DNA from: Sedimentibacter saalensis
Lineage (GTDB): Bacteria; Bacillota; Clostridia; Tissierellales; Sedimentibacteraceae
Direction: 5' to 3'
Length of the DNA: 64,000 bases
Assembly (NCBI RefSeq): GCF_007830175.1
Contig: NZ_VLKH01000001.1
Location: 124,001-188,000 of the forward strand
Shown here in pieces: positions 44,986-54,043 of the stretch. Position 1 is the stretch's first letter. Every line of letters starts with the position of its first letter. A program made the position numbers and the translations under genes. The notes under the pieces are model-generated. The model did no database searches and had not been told where the DNA came from. It saw nothing but the letters and a program-made list of their open reading frames with translations.

Positions 44986-46719
44986 TCAGCTTTCAAGTTT
45001 TCTGTACAAAGTTGCTATGCTTATTCCAAGCTGGCGGGCTGCTTCTTTTTTTGAGTCCACTGAATCACCCAGACTTCTGATTCTGTTTGTTATGATTGAT
45101 TTTTCATAAGATTTTGTAAGGTCAGACAGCTTTAAGTTTTCAGTTTCCTTTTCTTTCCCGATTTTCTTTCTAAGATTATGTGCTCCGATAATGCTGTCTT
45201 CCTCGAAAATTACAGCATATTCTATTAAATTTCTCAGTTCCCTAATATTGCCTGGGAAATTGTGTTTCATGAGAATTTTTTCTGCTTCTGGAGTAAATCC
45301 TGCAAGGTCCTTGCTGTATGCTTTAGAAAAACGATTCAGGAAAAATCTTGCAAGAATAATTACATCGTAACCCCTGTCCCTTAAGGCAGGGAGATGTATG
45401 GGTACAACATTTAACCTGTAATAAAGATCCTCTCTGAACAGATTTTTCTCTGCAAGAGAGTTTAAATTTCTGTGGGTTGCTGATATTATTCTGGGATTTA
45501 CTTTAATGGGAGAATTTCCTCCAACCCTGACAATTTCCTTTTCCTCAAGAGCACGGTTTAATTTGACCTGCATGAGGAAAGGAAGATCACCTATTTCATC
45601 CAAGAAAAGGGTACCATCCTTGCATATTTCAAATTTTCCTGCCTTTCCCGAACTATTTGCTCCGGTAAAGGATCCCTTTTCATATCCGAAAAGCTCACTT
45701 TCAATTAAATTTTCAGGAATGGCTCCGCAGTTCACAGCCATGAACACGTCATCTTTTCTCCTGCTGGCTGAATGAATGGCCCTTGCAAACACTTCCTTGC
45801 CCGTACCTGTCTCACCCATAATGAGCACCGCTGCATCCATCTGAGCAACCTGAATGGCTTCCCTTCTGGCCTGAAGTATGGCTTCACTTTCACCTACAAT
45901 TTCTTCAAATGTTACAAGGTCCTTTTTCCTGTTTTCTTCAAGAACAGATTCCTTCATTTTGTCAAAGTCTGAAAGCACAAAGACTATTCCTTCCTGTTCA
46001 CCCTTAATCACTATGGGATTTGCATTTATTACAAATTCCATTCCCTCAAGAGTCACAGGCCCAACCTGATCATTAAAATGCAGGGATGCAAGCTTTTTAT
46101 ATGCCTTTTCAGTCAAAAGCTCAGTGATGTCAGGCATGGTGTTTGTTTTTACATTCAATTTTTCCTTGATGTAATTGTTGATTGTGATTATTTCCTTGTT
46201 GTTGTTAATGATGATAATTCCTTCATTTATGGAATTTATGAGCGTAATAAGCTCAGAGGATCTATACTCAAGCTTGCGTGTTATGTTTTTTTCACTGAGT
46301 ATTGTGGATATGATCCTGCTTAACTGGCTTTCAAAATTCATGTAGCTCTCCTTGTTTGTAAGGAGATTTTTCTTAGCCAGCTCATCATAAGCACACATAC
46401 CAAGAACACCTATAATCTCGTTGTTAAATCTCACAGGTATGCAAAATTCAACAAGCTCTCTGCAAATTTCCTTAGAAGCACAGTTGCGGCAGATCTTGTC
46501 ATCCTTGGGATCCTCTATAAAATACTGCTCACCGGTTATGATGCAATTGTGAAATGCTGAAAAAAGCGGAGCCTTGTTGCCTGAAGCAAACTTTTTTCCT
46601 ACTGTTGAAACAATTCGGTCAAGCTTCTCATCAACTATAATTATGTCAACATTTGTAACCGCCTTTAGAGCTTCCACTATATGCGTGAGTTCAGATCTGA
46701 TGCTCATCAATACGCTCAT
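44986..46719 (-). CDS. Sigma-54-dependent transcriptional activator
   Basis: 577 residues. Residues about 1-140 are a sensory domain with a cysteine-rich patch (ICRNCASKEIC), residues about 150-255 are a PAS-like domain, then an AAA+ domain with Walker A GETGTGKE at 302-309 and the sigma-54-contacting loop GSFTGA at 349-354. A Fis-type helix-turn-helix lies near 535-577. It should open sigma-54 promoters. The nearest candidate is at 48353, upstream of the cysteine desulfidase. In C. difficile a sigma-54 activator (CdsR) controls the desulfidase gene cdsB, so this is a plausible CdsR equivalent. AGAGGG precedes ATG. Confidence 0.92.
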   Translation of the reverse strand: MSVLMSIRSELTHIVEALKAVTNVDIIIVDEKLDRIVSTVGKKFASGNKAPLFSAFHNCIITGEQYFIEDPKDDKICRNCASKEICRELVEFCIPVRFNNEIIGVLGMCAYDELAKKNLLTNKESYMNFESQLSRIISTILSEKNITRKLEYRSSELITLINSINEGIIIINNNKEIITINNYIKEKLNVKTNTMPDITELLTEKAYKKLASLHFNDQVGPVTLEGMEFVINANPIVIKGEQEGIVFVLSDFDKMKESVLEENRKKDLVTFEEIVGESEAILQARREAIQVAQMDAAVLIMGETGTGKEVFARAIHSASRRKDDVFMAVNCGAIPENLIESELFGYEKGSFTGANSSGKAGKFEICKDGTLFLDEIGDLPFLMQVKLNRALEEKEIVRVGGNSPIKVNPRIISATHRNLNSLAEKNLFREDLYYRLNVVPIHLPALRDRGYDVIILARFFLNRFSKAYSKDLAGFTPEAEKILMKHNFPGNIRELRNLIEYAVIFEEDSIIGAHNLRKKIGKEKETENLKLSDLTKSYEKSIITNRIRSLGDSVDSKKEAARQLGISIATLYRKLES

Positions 46720-46729
46720 TTAAATCCCT

Positions 46730-48049
46730 CTATTTTCCAAAATTAAGTTTTTTCTGATAGTTTTTTATGATTGTCCTCACTTCACCAATCATGTACAATG
46801 ATCCTACAAATGCTGCCACTTCGTCCCCGCCCATATTGTCAATAATATCTATTATGTCCTCAACATTATGTAAAGGCACAGTATCCACATCTGTGTGTTT
46901 TTTAATCAGCTCAGCCATTTCATTAGAACTCATTGCCCTGTGGCTGTTTGGAGTAATTGTGTATATTTTCTTGCTTATTGGAAACAAGTAGCTTAAAACT
47001 GATTCAGGGTTTTTGTCTTTCAGCATTCCATAAAACAACGTAATTTTTTTGTCTTTAAAATTATGTGACACAGTCCTTGAAAAATATTCTATGCCATTGA
47101 TGTTATGTGCTCCGTCAAGAATAACCACAGGACTTTCGCATACTACTTCGAACCTTCCTGGGTATTTGCTCCCTTCAAGTCCGGATACAATGCTTTGTTC
47201 AGTTATGTTGAACCCTGCCTTTTTTATTACCTCTAAAGCCAAAAGCACTGTTGCTGCATTGAAAACCTGGTGTTCTCCAAGAAAATTTATTTTCAGTTCA
47301 TTTATATTGAACACATCTTTTTTCATATATTCAAAAACTTGTCCTGTTAAATCACTTTTAATGATCCTTATGTTTTCCGGGTCAGCCAAATAGGTTTTCG
47401 AATTTTTCTTTCTAGCTTCTTCAACTATTACATCCACTATTTCATCCTGCTGAGGATATATGACAACATTTGAATTTTCCTTAATAATTCCTGCCTTTTC
47501 CCATGCAATTTCCCCGAGAGTATTTCCCAGAAATTCTGTATGATCAAGGCTAATAGATGTAATCACTGAAACAACGCTGTCTTTTATAACATTGCTTGCA
47601 TCATGTCTTCCGCCCATTCCTACTTCCAGCACCAAGACATCTATGTTCTGCTCCTGAAAATACTTAAACCCTATTGCAGTAACAACTTCAAATTCTGTAA
47701 ATTCTCCGAATCCTTCCTCGTGCATTATATCTATTTTTTCTTTTACAACCTGCGTTATTCTTACAAGTGATTCTTTGTCAATAGGGACTTTATTTATTTG
47801 AATGCGTTCTGTAAAGTCTTCAAGATGAGGGCTTATAAATAAGCCGGTTTTGTAACCTGATGCAACAAGAACATCATGTATCATGTTGCAGGTTGAACCC
47901 TTTCCATTGGTGCCTGCAACGTGTATAATTTTATAACTGTCCTGGGGATTTCCAAGAAGTTCAGCCAGACGCAATCCTCTTTCAAGTCCCAGCTTTGTAC
48001 CGTTGTTGTGCACTGCTCTTATATAGCTTATTGCTTGTTCGTAATTCAA
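46730..48049 (-). CDS. folC: Folylpolyglutamate synthase
   Basis: 439 residues. Landmarks are VAGTNGKGSTCNMIHDVL (ATP loop), ISPHLEDFTERIQIN and ILDGAHN. It adds glutamate to folates, and may act on dihydropteroate. The best start is a TTG at 48049, giving MNYEQAISYI as in other FolC proteins, 6 nt after AAGGGGGTG. The GTG at 48058 sits inside that ribosome-binding site. It lies 10 bp upstream of the sigma-54 activator gene, so both are probably one transcript. Confidence 0.93.
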   Translation of the reverse strand: MNYEQAISYIRAVHNNGTKLGLERGLRLAELLGNPQDSYKIIHVAGTNGKGSTCNMIHDVLVASGYKTGLFISPHLEDFTERIQINKVPIDKESLVRITQVVKEKIDIMHEEGFGEFTEFEVVTAIGFKYFQEQNIDVLVLEVGMGGRHDASNVIKDSVVSVITSISLDHTEFLGNTLGEIAWEKAGIIKENSNVVIYPQQDEIVDVIVEEARKKNSKTYLADPENIRIIKSDLTGQVFEYMKKDVFNINELKINFLGEHQVFNAATVLLALEVIKKAGFNITEQSIVSGLEGSKYPGRFEVVCESPVVILDGAHNINGIEYFSRTVSHNFKDKKITLFYGMLKDKNPESVLSYLFPISKKIYTITPNSHRAMSSNEMAELIKKHTDVDTVPLHNVEDIIDIIDNMGGDEVAAFVGSLYMIGEVRTIIKNYQKKLNFGK

Positions 48050-48058
48050 AAATTCCAC

Positions 48059-48393
48059 CCCCTTTAATATTTTATATATATTATAATATAAAAAATGCTC
48101 TTATACAAAATTTAAATTAATATAATTTAAATATTTTTTAAAATATTTAAATTGTGTTTGTTTTGCTGTCGATAAACAAAGATGAAAATTATCATTATTG
48201 ATAATCAGTTTTCAAAATTAATAAATTTAAAATTTGCTTAAAAAACAGCACTGTTTTTAACCAAGCATTAACCTCGTATCATTTTTGAGAATTTTCTACA
48301 ATCTTATGCACAATCTATCTAGTACTTTTGCTGATTTTTAATAATTCAAAAATTGGTATGAATTTTGCAACTTAACAGTAAGGAGGTAGTGCT
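48059..48393. other. Divergent regulatory region folC/cysteine desulfidase
   Basis: AT-rich, no gene. It holds the inverted repeat ATTATCA-TTAT-TGATAAT at 48188-48205, framed by GAAAA and TTTTC, and the -24/-12 promoter at 48353-48370. The palindrome lies about 150 bp upstream of the promoter, a usual distance for the binding site of a sigma-54 activator. Confidence 0.55.
48353..48370 (+). promoter_or_regulatory. Sigma-54 (-24/-12) promoter
   Basis: TTGGTATGAATTTTGCAA. The GG at 48355-48356 and the GC at 48367-48368 are 12 bp apart, as required; compared with TTGGCACG-N4-TTGC only two bases of the -24 block differ. The start of transcription would fall near 48380, just before the AGGAGG of the next gene. 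Confidence 0.68.
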
Positions 48394-49680
48394 ATGGATA
48401 AAAGTTTACTTATTAACATATTAAAAAATCAGGTTACACCTGCTCTGGGGTGTACAGAACCAGGCGCAGTGGCATATGCTGTTGCAAGAGCAAAGGAAAT
48501 TTTAGGCACCGAAGTAAGCAAGCTTACTATTGAGGTTGACAAAAATATATTAAAAAATGGAATGAGTGTAGGAATACCCGGAACCAACGAGCACGGAATA
48601 GTCTTTGCAGCGGCATTGTCACTGGTAATAGGAAAATCGGAATATGTGCTTGAGGTTTTAAAGGACGTTGACGATAAAAGCATAAACAAGGCTTTGGAAA
48701 TAGTAAAAAAAGACATTATAAAGCTTAATCTTAATGAAAACATAAGCGGGCTTTACATAAGGGTGGATGCCGAAGGAAACGTTGAAAAATCAACGGTCAT
48801 CATCAAAAACGCACACAGCCGAATTGTCTTTGAGAGTAAAAACAACAATGTTCTGTTTGACAACACTGCCCCTGTGGGTATACAATCAACAAATAAACAA
48901 AATTCCGGCAATGAGATAAAGTATGAAATTAAAAATTATTCCATTGATGATTTGATTCTTTTTGCTGGTGAATGTCCAATTGAAGAACTGGATTTCATAA
49001 AAACCGGCATAGAAATGAACATGAGAATTGCAAATGTGGGTTTGACTGAAAACACCGGTGTTGGCATGGGAGATTATTTTTACAAAAATGCAACTGACGT
49101 ATTTTCCATGGCCAAAGCATACACTGCTGCAGCTTCTGAAGCAAGAATGTCCGGATATCCCCTGCCCGTTATGAGCAGCGCAGGTTCCGGCAATCATGGA
49201 CTTGTTGCAATAATACCGATCGCATTTATAGGAAACAAAAAAAATCTTCCTGAGGAAAAAATTATCCGTGCCGTAGCACTCAGTCATCTTGTTACAATAT
49301 TTGTAAAAGTCCATCTTGGAGCATTGTCTCCCGTGTGCGGCTGCGGTGTTGCAGCAGGAGTTGGCTGTGCTGCAGGTCTTACATTTCTTTTGGATGGAAG
49401 CAGCAAACAAATAAAGTCATCCATAAACAACATGGTGGCAGGAATTTCAGGAATGCTCTGCGACGGAGCCAAGCTTGGCTGCTCGTACAAGCTGTCCATT
49501 TCTGTTGATGCAGCTGTTGACGCTTCTGAAATGGCCCTTAAAAACATATTTATTCCCGATGACAACGGCATATTGGGTGATACGCCGGAAAAAACAATAA
49601 TGAATCTCGCTCATGTATCGAACATCGGCATGAAAAATACAGATGGAGTAATATTAGAAGTTATGCTTAACAAATGTTAG
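48394..49680 (+). CDS. cyuA: L-cysteine desulfidase (CyuA/CdsB, UPF0597 family)
   Basis: 428 residues of the iron-sulfur serine-dehydratase-alpha-like family. C20 in LGCTEPGAVAYA, C315/C317 in PVCGCGVA, C356 in MLCDGAK and C363 form the conserved cysteine set used for an [4Fe-4S] cluster. It breaks cysteine to pyruvate, ammonia and sulfide. AGGAGG precedes ATG. Expression probably depends on sigma-54. Two M20 amidohydrolases follow, perhaps supplying free cysteine from an N-acyl or peptide form. Confidence 0.88.
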   Translation: MDKSLLINILKNQVTPALGCTEPGAVAYAVARAKEILGTEVSKLTIEVDKNILKNGMSVGIPGTNEHGIVFAAALSLVIGKSEYVLEVLKDVDDKSINKALEIVKKDIIKLNLNENISGLYIRVDAEGNVEKSTVIIKNAHSRIVFESKNNNVLFDNTAPVGIQSTNKQNSGNEIKYEIKNYSIDDLILFAGECPIEELDFIKTGIEMNMRIANVGLTENTGVGMGDYFYKNATDVFSMAKAYTAAASEARMSGYPLPVMSSAGSGNHGLVAIIPIAFIGNKKNLPEEKIIRAVALSHLVTIFVKVHLGALSPVCGCGVAAGVGCAAGLTFLLDGSSKQIKSSINNMVAGISGMLCDGAKLGCSYKLSISVDAAVDASEMALKNIFIPDDNGILGDTPEKTIMNLAHVSNIGMKNTDGVILEVMLNKC

Positions 49681-49703
49681 CATAATATATAGTAAATACA
49701 TTT

Positions 49704-49722
49704 CCCGGGCTCACAGCCCGGG
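49704..49722 (+). terminator. Hairpin after the cysteine desulfidase gene
   Basis: CCCGGGCT-cac-AGCCCGGG, a perfect 8-bp GC-rich stem, but without a T-run. It may be a partial terminator or an RNA-stabilising hairpin within the operon. Confidence 0.5.
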
Positions 49723-49747
49723 TTACTTTATAAATGAGAGGTGCAAA

Positions 49748-50923
49748 ATGGATATTAAAAATTTAGCTGAGAAATACAGCGACTACATAATTGAGCGCAG
49801 GAGATTTTTCCATTCAATTCCGGAACTCAGTTTTGAAGAAGTGAAAACAACAGAAGAAATTAAACAAAACCTGGAATCTATGGGCATTGAAGTCGAAACC
49901 TTCCCTGACTACAACGGACTGGTTGGAACAATACGCGGCTCACAGCCCGGAAAGACTGTAATGCTCAGGGCTGACATAGATGCCCTTCCTGTAGAGGAAC
50001 ACACGGGTCTTAGCTATGCCTCCACAAACGGCAACATGCATGCATGCGGACATGATGCTCACATTTCAATGCTTTTAGGTGCATCAAAAATATTATGTTC
50101 TATGAAAGAAGAAATTAAAGGAACTGTTAAACTATTGTTCCAGTCTGCGGAAGAATCATGCTACGGAGCAAAATACTACGTTGAGAACGGAGTTCTTGAT
50201 GGTGTTGATGCCATATTTGGAATGCACATCTGGGGAACGCTTGATGCTCCGTACTTCAACCTTGAAGCAGGCAACAGAATGGCTTCAGTTGACAATTTTA
50301 AAATAACAGTTGAAGGTGTATCATCTCACGGCTCAGCTCCTCACCTTGGAAAAGATGCTGTAATTGCTGCATCATCAATAATCATGAACATTCAGACAAT
50401 AGTGAGCAGAATAAACAATCCTTTAAATCCTCTTGTTGTTTCCATAGGAACAATAAAAGGCGGGAAGAGGTTTAACATTATAGCTAACCATGTAGAAATG
50501 GAAGGAACCATAAGGACCCATTCCAGAGAAGTCAGAGCTGAAATTGAAGGGCATTTAAGAAACATAGTTGAAAATACAGCAAAAGCTCTCGGCTGCAATG
50601 CTCAGCTTGACTATACATACTATGCTGCTCCCGTAATCAATGAACATGACCACATAAACAACATAGTACGAAATGCGGCAGTGAAGCTTTATGGTAAAGA
50701 AAGCCTCACACCAATGCCAAAACTCATGGGCTCCGAAGACTTTTCATACCTTGCTGAAAATGTTCCTGGTTTTTACGGATTCATAGGTACAAGAAATGCA
50801 GACAAAGGTTATATTTATACAAATCACAACGATAAATTCACTGTGGATGAGAGTGTACTTCACAGAGGAGCTGCTCTGTACGCACAGTTTGCATATGATT
50901 TTCTTGAAGAAAAATCAAAATAG
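49748..50923 (+). CDS. M20-family amidohydrolase, copy 1
   Basis: 391 residues of the M20D type. Metal-binding signatures are GNMHACGHDAH near residue 97 and QSAEESCYGAKYYVENG near 133; a dimerisation domain (about 180-290, FKITVEGVSSHGSAPH) is inserted before MGSEDFSYLAENVPG. Relatives hydrolyse N-acetyl- or N-acyl-amino acids and peptides. Here the second signature reads EESCYG, with a cysteine where copy 2 has Ala. AGGTG precedes ATG. Confidence 0.92.
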   Translation: MDIKNLAEKYSDYIIERRRFFHSIPELSFEEVKTTEEIKQNLESMGIEVETFPDYNGLVGTIRGSQPGKTVMLRADIDALPVEEHTGLSYASTNGNMHACGHDAHISMLLGASKILCSMKEEIKGTVKLLFQSAEESCYGAKYYVENGVLDGVDAIFGMHIWGTLDAPYFNLEAGNRMASVDNFKITVEGVSSHGSAPHLGKDAVIAASSIIMNIQTIVSRINNPLNPLVVSIGTIKGGKRFNIIANHVEMEGTIRTHSREVRAEIEGHLRNIVENTAKALGCNAQLDYTYYAAPVINEHDHINNIVRNAAVKLYGKESLTPMPKLMGSEDFSYLAENVPGFYGFIGTRNADKGYIYTNHNDKFTVDESVLHRGAALYAQFAYDFLEEKSK

Positions 50924-50936
50924 TATTGGAGGCATT

Positions 50937-52106
50937 ATGACTATTAAAGATCTAGCTAAAAAATATGAAAATTACATAATAGAACAACGACGTTTTTTGC
51001 ACGGGATACCTGAACTCAGCCTTAATGAAATAAACACCACAAAAAAATTAGTGGAAGAGCTGGAGAAAATGGGTATAGAAACCATACACTTTCCTGATTA
51101 CAACGGATGCATAGGAATAATCAGAGGCGGAAAACCAGGGAAGACAATCATGCTAAGGGCAGATATAGATGCTCTGCCGGTTGTTGAAAAGACAGGTCTT
51201 TCATTTGCTTCAACCAACGGCAACATGCATGCATGCGGACATGACACCCACATGGCTGTACAGCTTGGAGCAGCAAAGATTCTAAACGACATCAGACATG
51301 AACTGCCGGGAACAGTGAAACTACTTTTCCAGTCAGGAGAAGAAGCAGGAATTGGTTCACATTATTATGTTGAAAATGGATACCTTGACGATGTTGATGC
51401 AGTATACGGCGCACATGTGTGGTCCGGAATAGAAGCAGGAAAATTCAATCTGGAACCAGGTGAAAGAATGGCTTCCTGCGACACATTTAAAATCATTGTA
51501 GAAGGCGTGTCATCACACGGTTCAGCACCAAACCTAGGCAATGATGCCCTTTATGCTGCTGCCTCCATAGTAATGAACATACAGTCATTTATGAGCAGAA
51601 GAAACAACCCTCTTGAGGCTGCTGTAGTTACTGTGGGAACCATAAACGGAGGGCAAAGGTTCAACATAGTAGCCAATGAAGTGGAGATGGAGGGAACGAC
51701 AAGGGCATTTAACAAAAAAGTCAGAAACTCCATAGAAGGTGAACTCAGAAAAATAATAGAAAACACTGCAGAAGCTCTTGGGGTTAAGGCAACTCTGGAA
51801 TACAACTACCTCACTCATCCAATAACAAATGAAGATGAACTCCTTAACAAAATAGCACACAATGCTGCAGTTAAACTTTTCGGAGAAGATTCACTTGTAT
51901 CAATGGAAAAGGTAATGGGAGCAGAGGATTACTGCCACCTTGTGGCCGACAGACCAGGCTTCTTTGGATTCTTCGGGTGCTACAATGAAAAAATCGGAGC
52001 CGTGCACAACAACCACAGCGAATATTTTCTGGTTGATGAAAGCACATTATACATGGGGGCAGCCCTGGCAGCTCAATTTGCATACGACTACCTTACAGAA
52101 AAATAA
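50937..52106 (+). CDS. M20-family amidohydrolase, copy 2
   Basis: 389 residues from the ATG at 50937, which follows GGAGG; in-frame codons upstream overlap copy 1. Motifs parallel copy 1: GNMHACGHDTH, QSGEEAGIGSHYYVENG, FKIIVEGVSSHGSAP and MGAEDYCHLVADRPG. The two proteins align end to end and are separated by 13 bp, a tandem duplication with moderate divergence. They may form a heteromer or handle different acyl groups, which is inference. Confidence 0.92.
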   Translation: MTIKDLAKKYENYIIEQRRFLHGIPELSLNEINTTKKLVEELEKMGIETIHFPDYNGCIGIIRGGKPGKTIMLRADIDALPVVEKTGLSFASTNGNMHACGHDTHMAVQLGAAKILNDIRHELPGTVKLLFQSGEEAGIGSHYYVENGYLDDVDAVYGAHVWSGIEAGKFNLEPGERMASCDTFKIIVEGVSSHGSAPNLGNDALYAAASIVMNIQSFMSRRNNPLEAAVVTVGTINGGQRFNIVANEVEMEGTTRAFNKKVRNSIEGELRKIIENTAEALGVKATLEYNYLTHPITNEDELLNKIAHNAAVKLFGEDSLVSMEKVMGAEDYCHLVADRPGFFGFFGCYNEKIGAVHNNHSEYFLVDESTLYMGAALAAQFAYDYLTEK

Positions 52107-52112
52107 ATTTTT

Positions 52113-52139
52113 ACGCTGAAGTTATTTTCAGCGTTTTTT
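52113..52139 (+). terminator. Terminator of the desulfidase-amidohydrolase operon
   Basis: ACGCTGAA and TTCAGCGT stem with a 6-nt loop and T-run. Confidence 0.9.
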
Positions 52140-52198
52140 CTTTACACAATTGCTTTTTTAAAATATACTTAAATGAGATTAATCTAACGAGGTGAAAC

Positions 52199-53572
52199 AT
52201 GAAAAGAAAAATATGTTTGTTTTTGGCTGCAGCCATGATGATTTTCTCTATGAACTCAGCAGCCTATGCAACGGAACTGGACAAGGAGAAATTTGAACAG
52301 GACGTTGATTTTATGGAAAAGGTAATATATTTTGTACTTGATAATTATCAGTATGAAGTTTCCCAGGAAGACGTGATGAACGGACTTTATGACGGTTTCT
52401 TTGGAGTACTTGATGATTACAGCGTATACTACACTCCCAAGGAATACCAGGCAATGCTTGAAGACACTGCAGGTGAATTTTCAGGCATAGGAGTTCAGAT
52501 CATAGATGTTGACGGTAATGTTGTTGTATTGACTCCTCTTCCAGGCTCACCTGCCATTGAAGCAGGAATCAAAGCAGGAGATATCATAAAGTATGTGGAC
52601 GGAAAAGACATTACAGGTCTCACTGTAAATGAAGCTTCCATGATAATCCGCGGACAGGAAGGGACAAAAGTTAAAATCGGCGTTGTACGAGACGGAAAAG
52701 ACATAAATTTTGAACTTACAAGAAGAACAATTGTTACAAGCTCTGTGGAAGGAAACATTATGGATAACAACATAGGATACCTAAAGGTTACAGAGTTTTC
52801 AGATAACACTGTAAAATATGTAAAAGAAGAGCTTGCAGAATTTGACAAAAACAATGTAGAAAAAATAGTAATAGACATGAGAAACAACGGAGGCGGAACT
52901 CTTGATGCAGCAGTTGACATGCTCAACCTCTTTGTTACGGAAGGCGATGTTGTTTATGTGGACTATGCAACCGGAAAAGAGGATGTTTATACAAGCGATT
53001 TGAAAGAGCAAAAATATGAAATTGCAGTGCTCATCAATGAAGGAAGTGCCAGCGCCACTGAAATTTTTGCAGGGGCTGTAAAGTATAAAAAAGAAGGAAC
53101 AATTGTAGGAACACAGTCCTTTGGCAAAGGCATAGTGCAGACGCTCTACCCTCTTATAAACGGCAGCGGTGTTAAATTTACAACTGCGGAATATTTTTCA
53201 GTTGACAGAACACCCGTACATAAAATAGGAATAACACCTGACATAGTAGTAGAAAACGAAACTATGGATTTATCACGTTTTCCTGCATTCAGCAATACAA
53301 ACAAGCCGGTCATGGGCTCCGTGAGCCTGGATGTTCTTGCTGCAGAAATGATTCTTGATACTCTTGGATATGATGTTCCTGATCCTGATGGAGTTTATGA
53401 CCAATCATCATTTAACCAGATGATAAAATACCAGGAAGACAATTCCTTGTACCCATACGGCACCATAGATTTTGCAACTCAAAAATCTTTGTACAGCTCA
53501 CTTTTAGACCATGCTAAAAACAGCGTAGTTGATAAACAGCTCCAGACTGCTGTGGATGTACTCACAAAATAA
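52199..53572 (+). CDS. ctpA: C-terminal processing protease CtpA (S41)
   Basis: 457 residues: signal peptide (about 1-25, ending SAAYA), PDZ domain (about 85-170), S41 protease with the nucleophile S283 in NEGSASATEI and general-base lysine K310 in SFGKGIVQT, then a peptidoglycan-binding-like domain (about 375-445). It acts outside the membrane on protein C-termini and in spore formers may take part in signalling. GAGGTG precedes ATG; own terminator follows. Confidence 0.94.
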   Translation: MKRKICLFLAAAMMIFSMNSAAYATELDKEKFEQDVDFMEKVIYFVLDNYQYEVSQEDVMNGLYDGFFGVLDDYSVYYTPKEYQAMLEDTAGEFSGIGVQIIDVDGNVVVLTPLPGSPAIEAGIKAGDIIKYVDGKDITGLTVNEASMIIRGQEGTKVKIGVVRDGKDINFELTRRTIVTSSVEGNIMDNNIGYLKVTEFSDNTVKYVKEELAEFDKNNVEKIVIDMRNNGGGTLDAAVDMLNLFVTEGDVVYVDYATGKEDVYTSDLKEQKYEIAVLINEGSASATEIFAGAVKYKKEGTIVGTQSFGKGIVQTLYPLINGSGVKFTTAEYFSVDRTPVHKIGITPDIVVENETMDLSRFPAFSNTNKPVMGSVSLDVLAAEMILDTLGYDVPDPDGVYDQSSFNQMIKYQEDNSLYPYGTIDFATQKSLYSSLLDHAKNSVVDKQLQTAVDVLTK

Positions 53573-53597
53573 TATATTAATCACTGCATAAAAATAC

Positions 53598-53640
53598 AAA
53601 TTCAAGCCACGGTTTAACATTGTCGGCTTGAATTTTTTTT
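53598..53640 (+). terminator. Terminator of ctpA
   Basis: AAATTCAAGCC and GGCTTGAATTT stem, 16-nt loop, T8. Confidence 0.88.
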
Positions 53641-53675
53641 AGAAAATTTTTATAAAAATTTTTCTAAAAAGACTA

Positions 53676-53704
53676 TTGACAAACATTTTTTTCTCTGTTA
53701 CAAT
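53676..53704 (+). promoter_or_regulatory. Promoter of the leu operon
   Basis: TTGACA at 53676-53681, 17-bp spacer, TACAAT at 53699-53704. Confidence 0.75.
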
Positions 53705-53727
53705 TCATAAAAATTAATCAACAAAAG

Positions 53728-53992
53728 CTGTGACGGAGAAAAAACTTTTCAATATGACAAGTTACAGAGAGTCGGCGTACGCTGAAAGCCGATACTGTCA
53801 AGAAAACACACTCGCTCCAGAGCTGATCGTCTGAAAACAGTAGGATGATACGTTGCCCCGTTAAAGGCTAAGATTTGTCAGAATCTGAATCGAGTGGTTT
53901 AGTGTATTTTTTTATACATAAACAATATGGGTGGTACCGCGGATATATCCGTCCCTGAGAGCTAATGCTTTCATGGACGGATTTTTTATTTC
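53728..53992 (+). promoter_or_regulatory. T-box leader, probably leucine-specific
   Basis: The T-box bulge sequence GGGTGGTACCGCGG is at about 53929-53942. The terminator ATCCGTCC...GGACGGATTTTTT ends near 53987. Two possible CTC (Leu) specifier triplets lie at 53811-53813 and 53815-53817 in the stem I region. Uncharged tRNA-Leu should pair with both sites and let transcription continue into leuA. Confidence 0.93.
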
Positions 53993-54043
53993 CATCGGAA
54001 GCCAGATTCTGCAATTACAAACAAACATTACAGGAGGTTTCAA

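Noticed and set aside
53672-53684. ATTGACAAAC before the leu T-box, as in the outer ends of R1 repeats
   Set aside because: It is the -35 box (TTGACA) of a promoter with a 17-bp spacer to TACAAT, and no R1 core follows. The match is explained by the promoter consensus.
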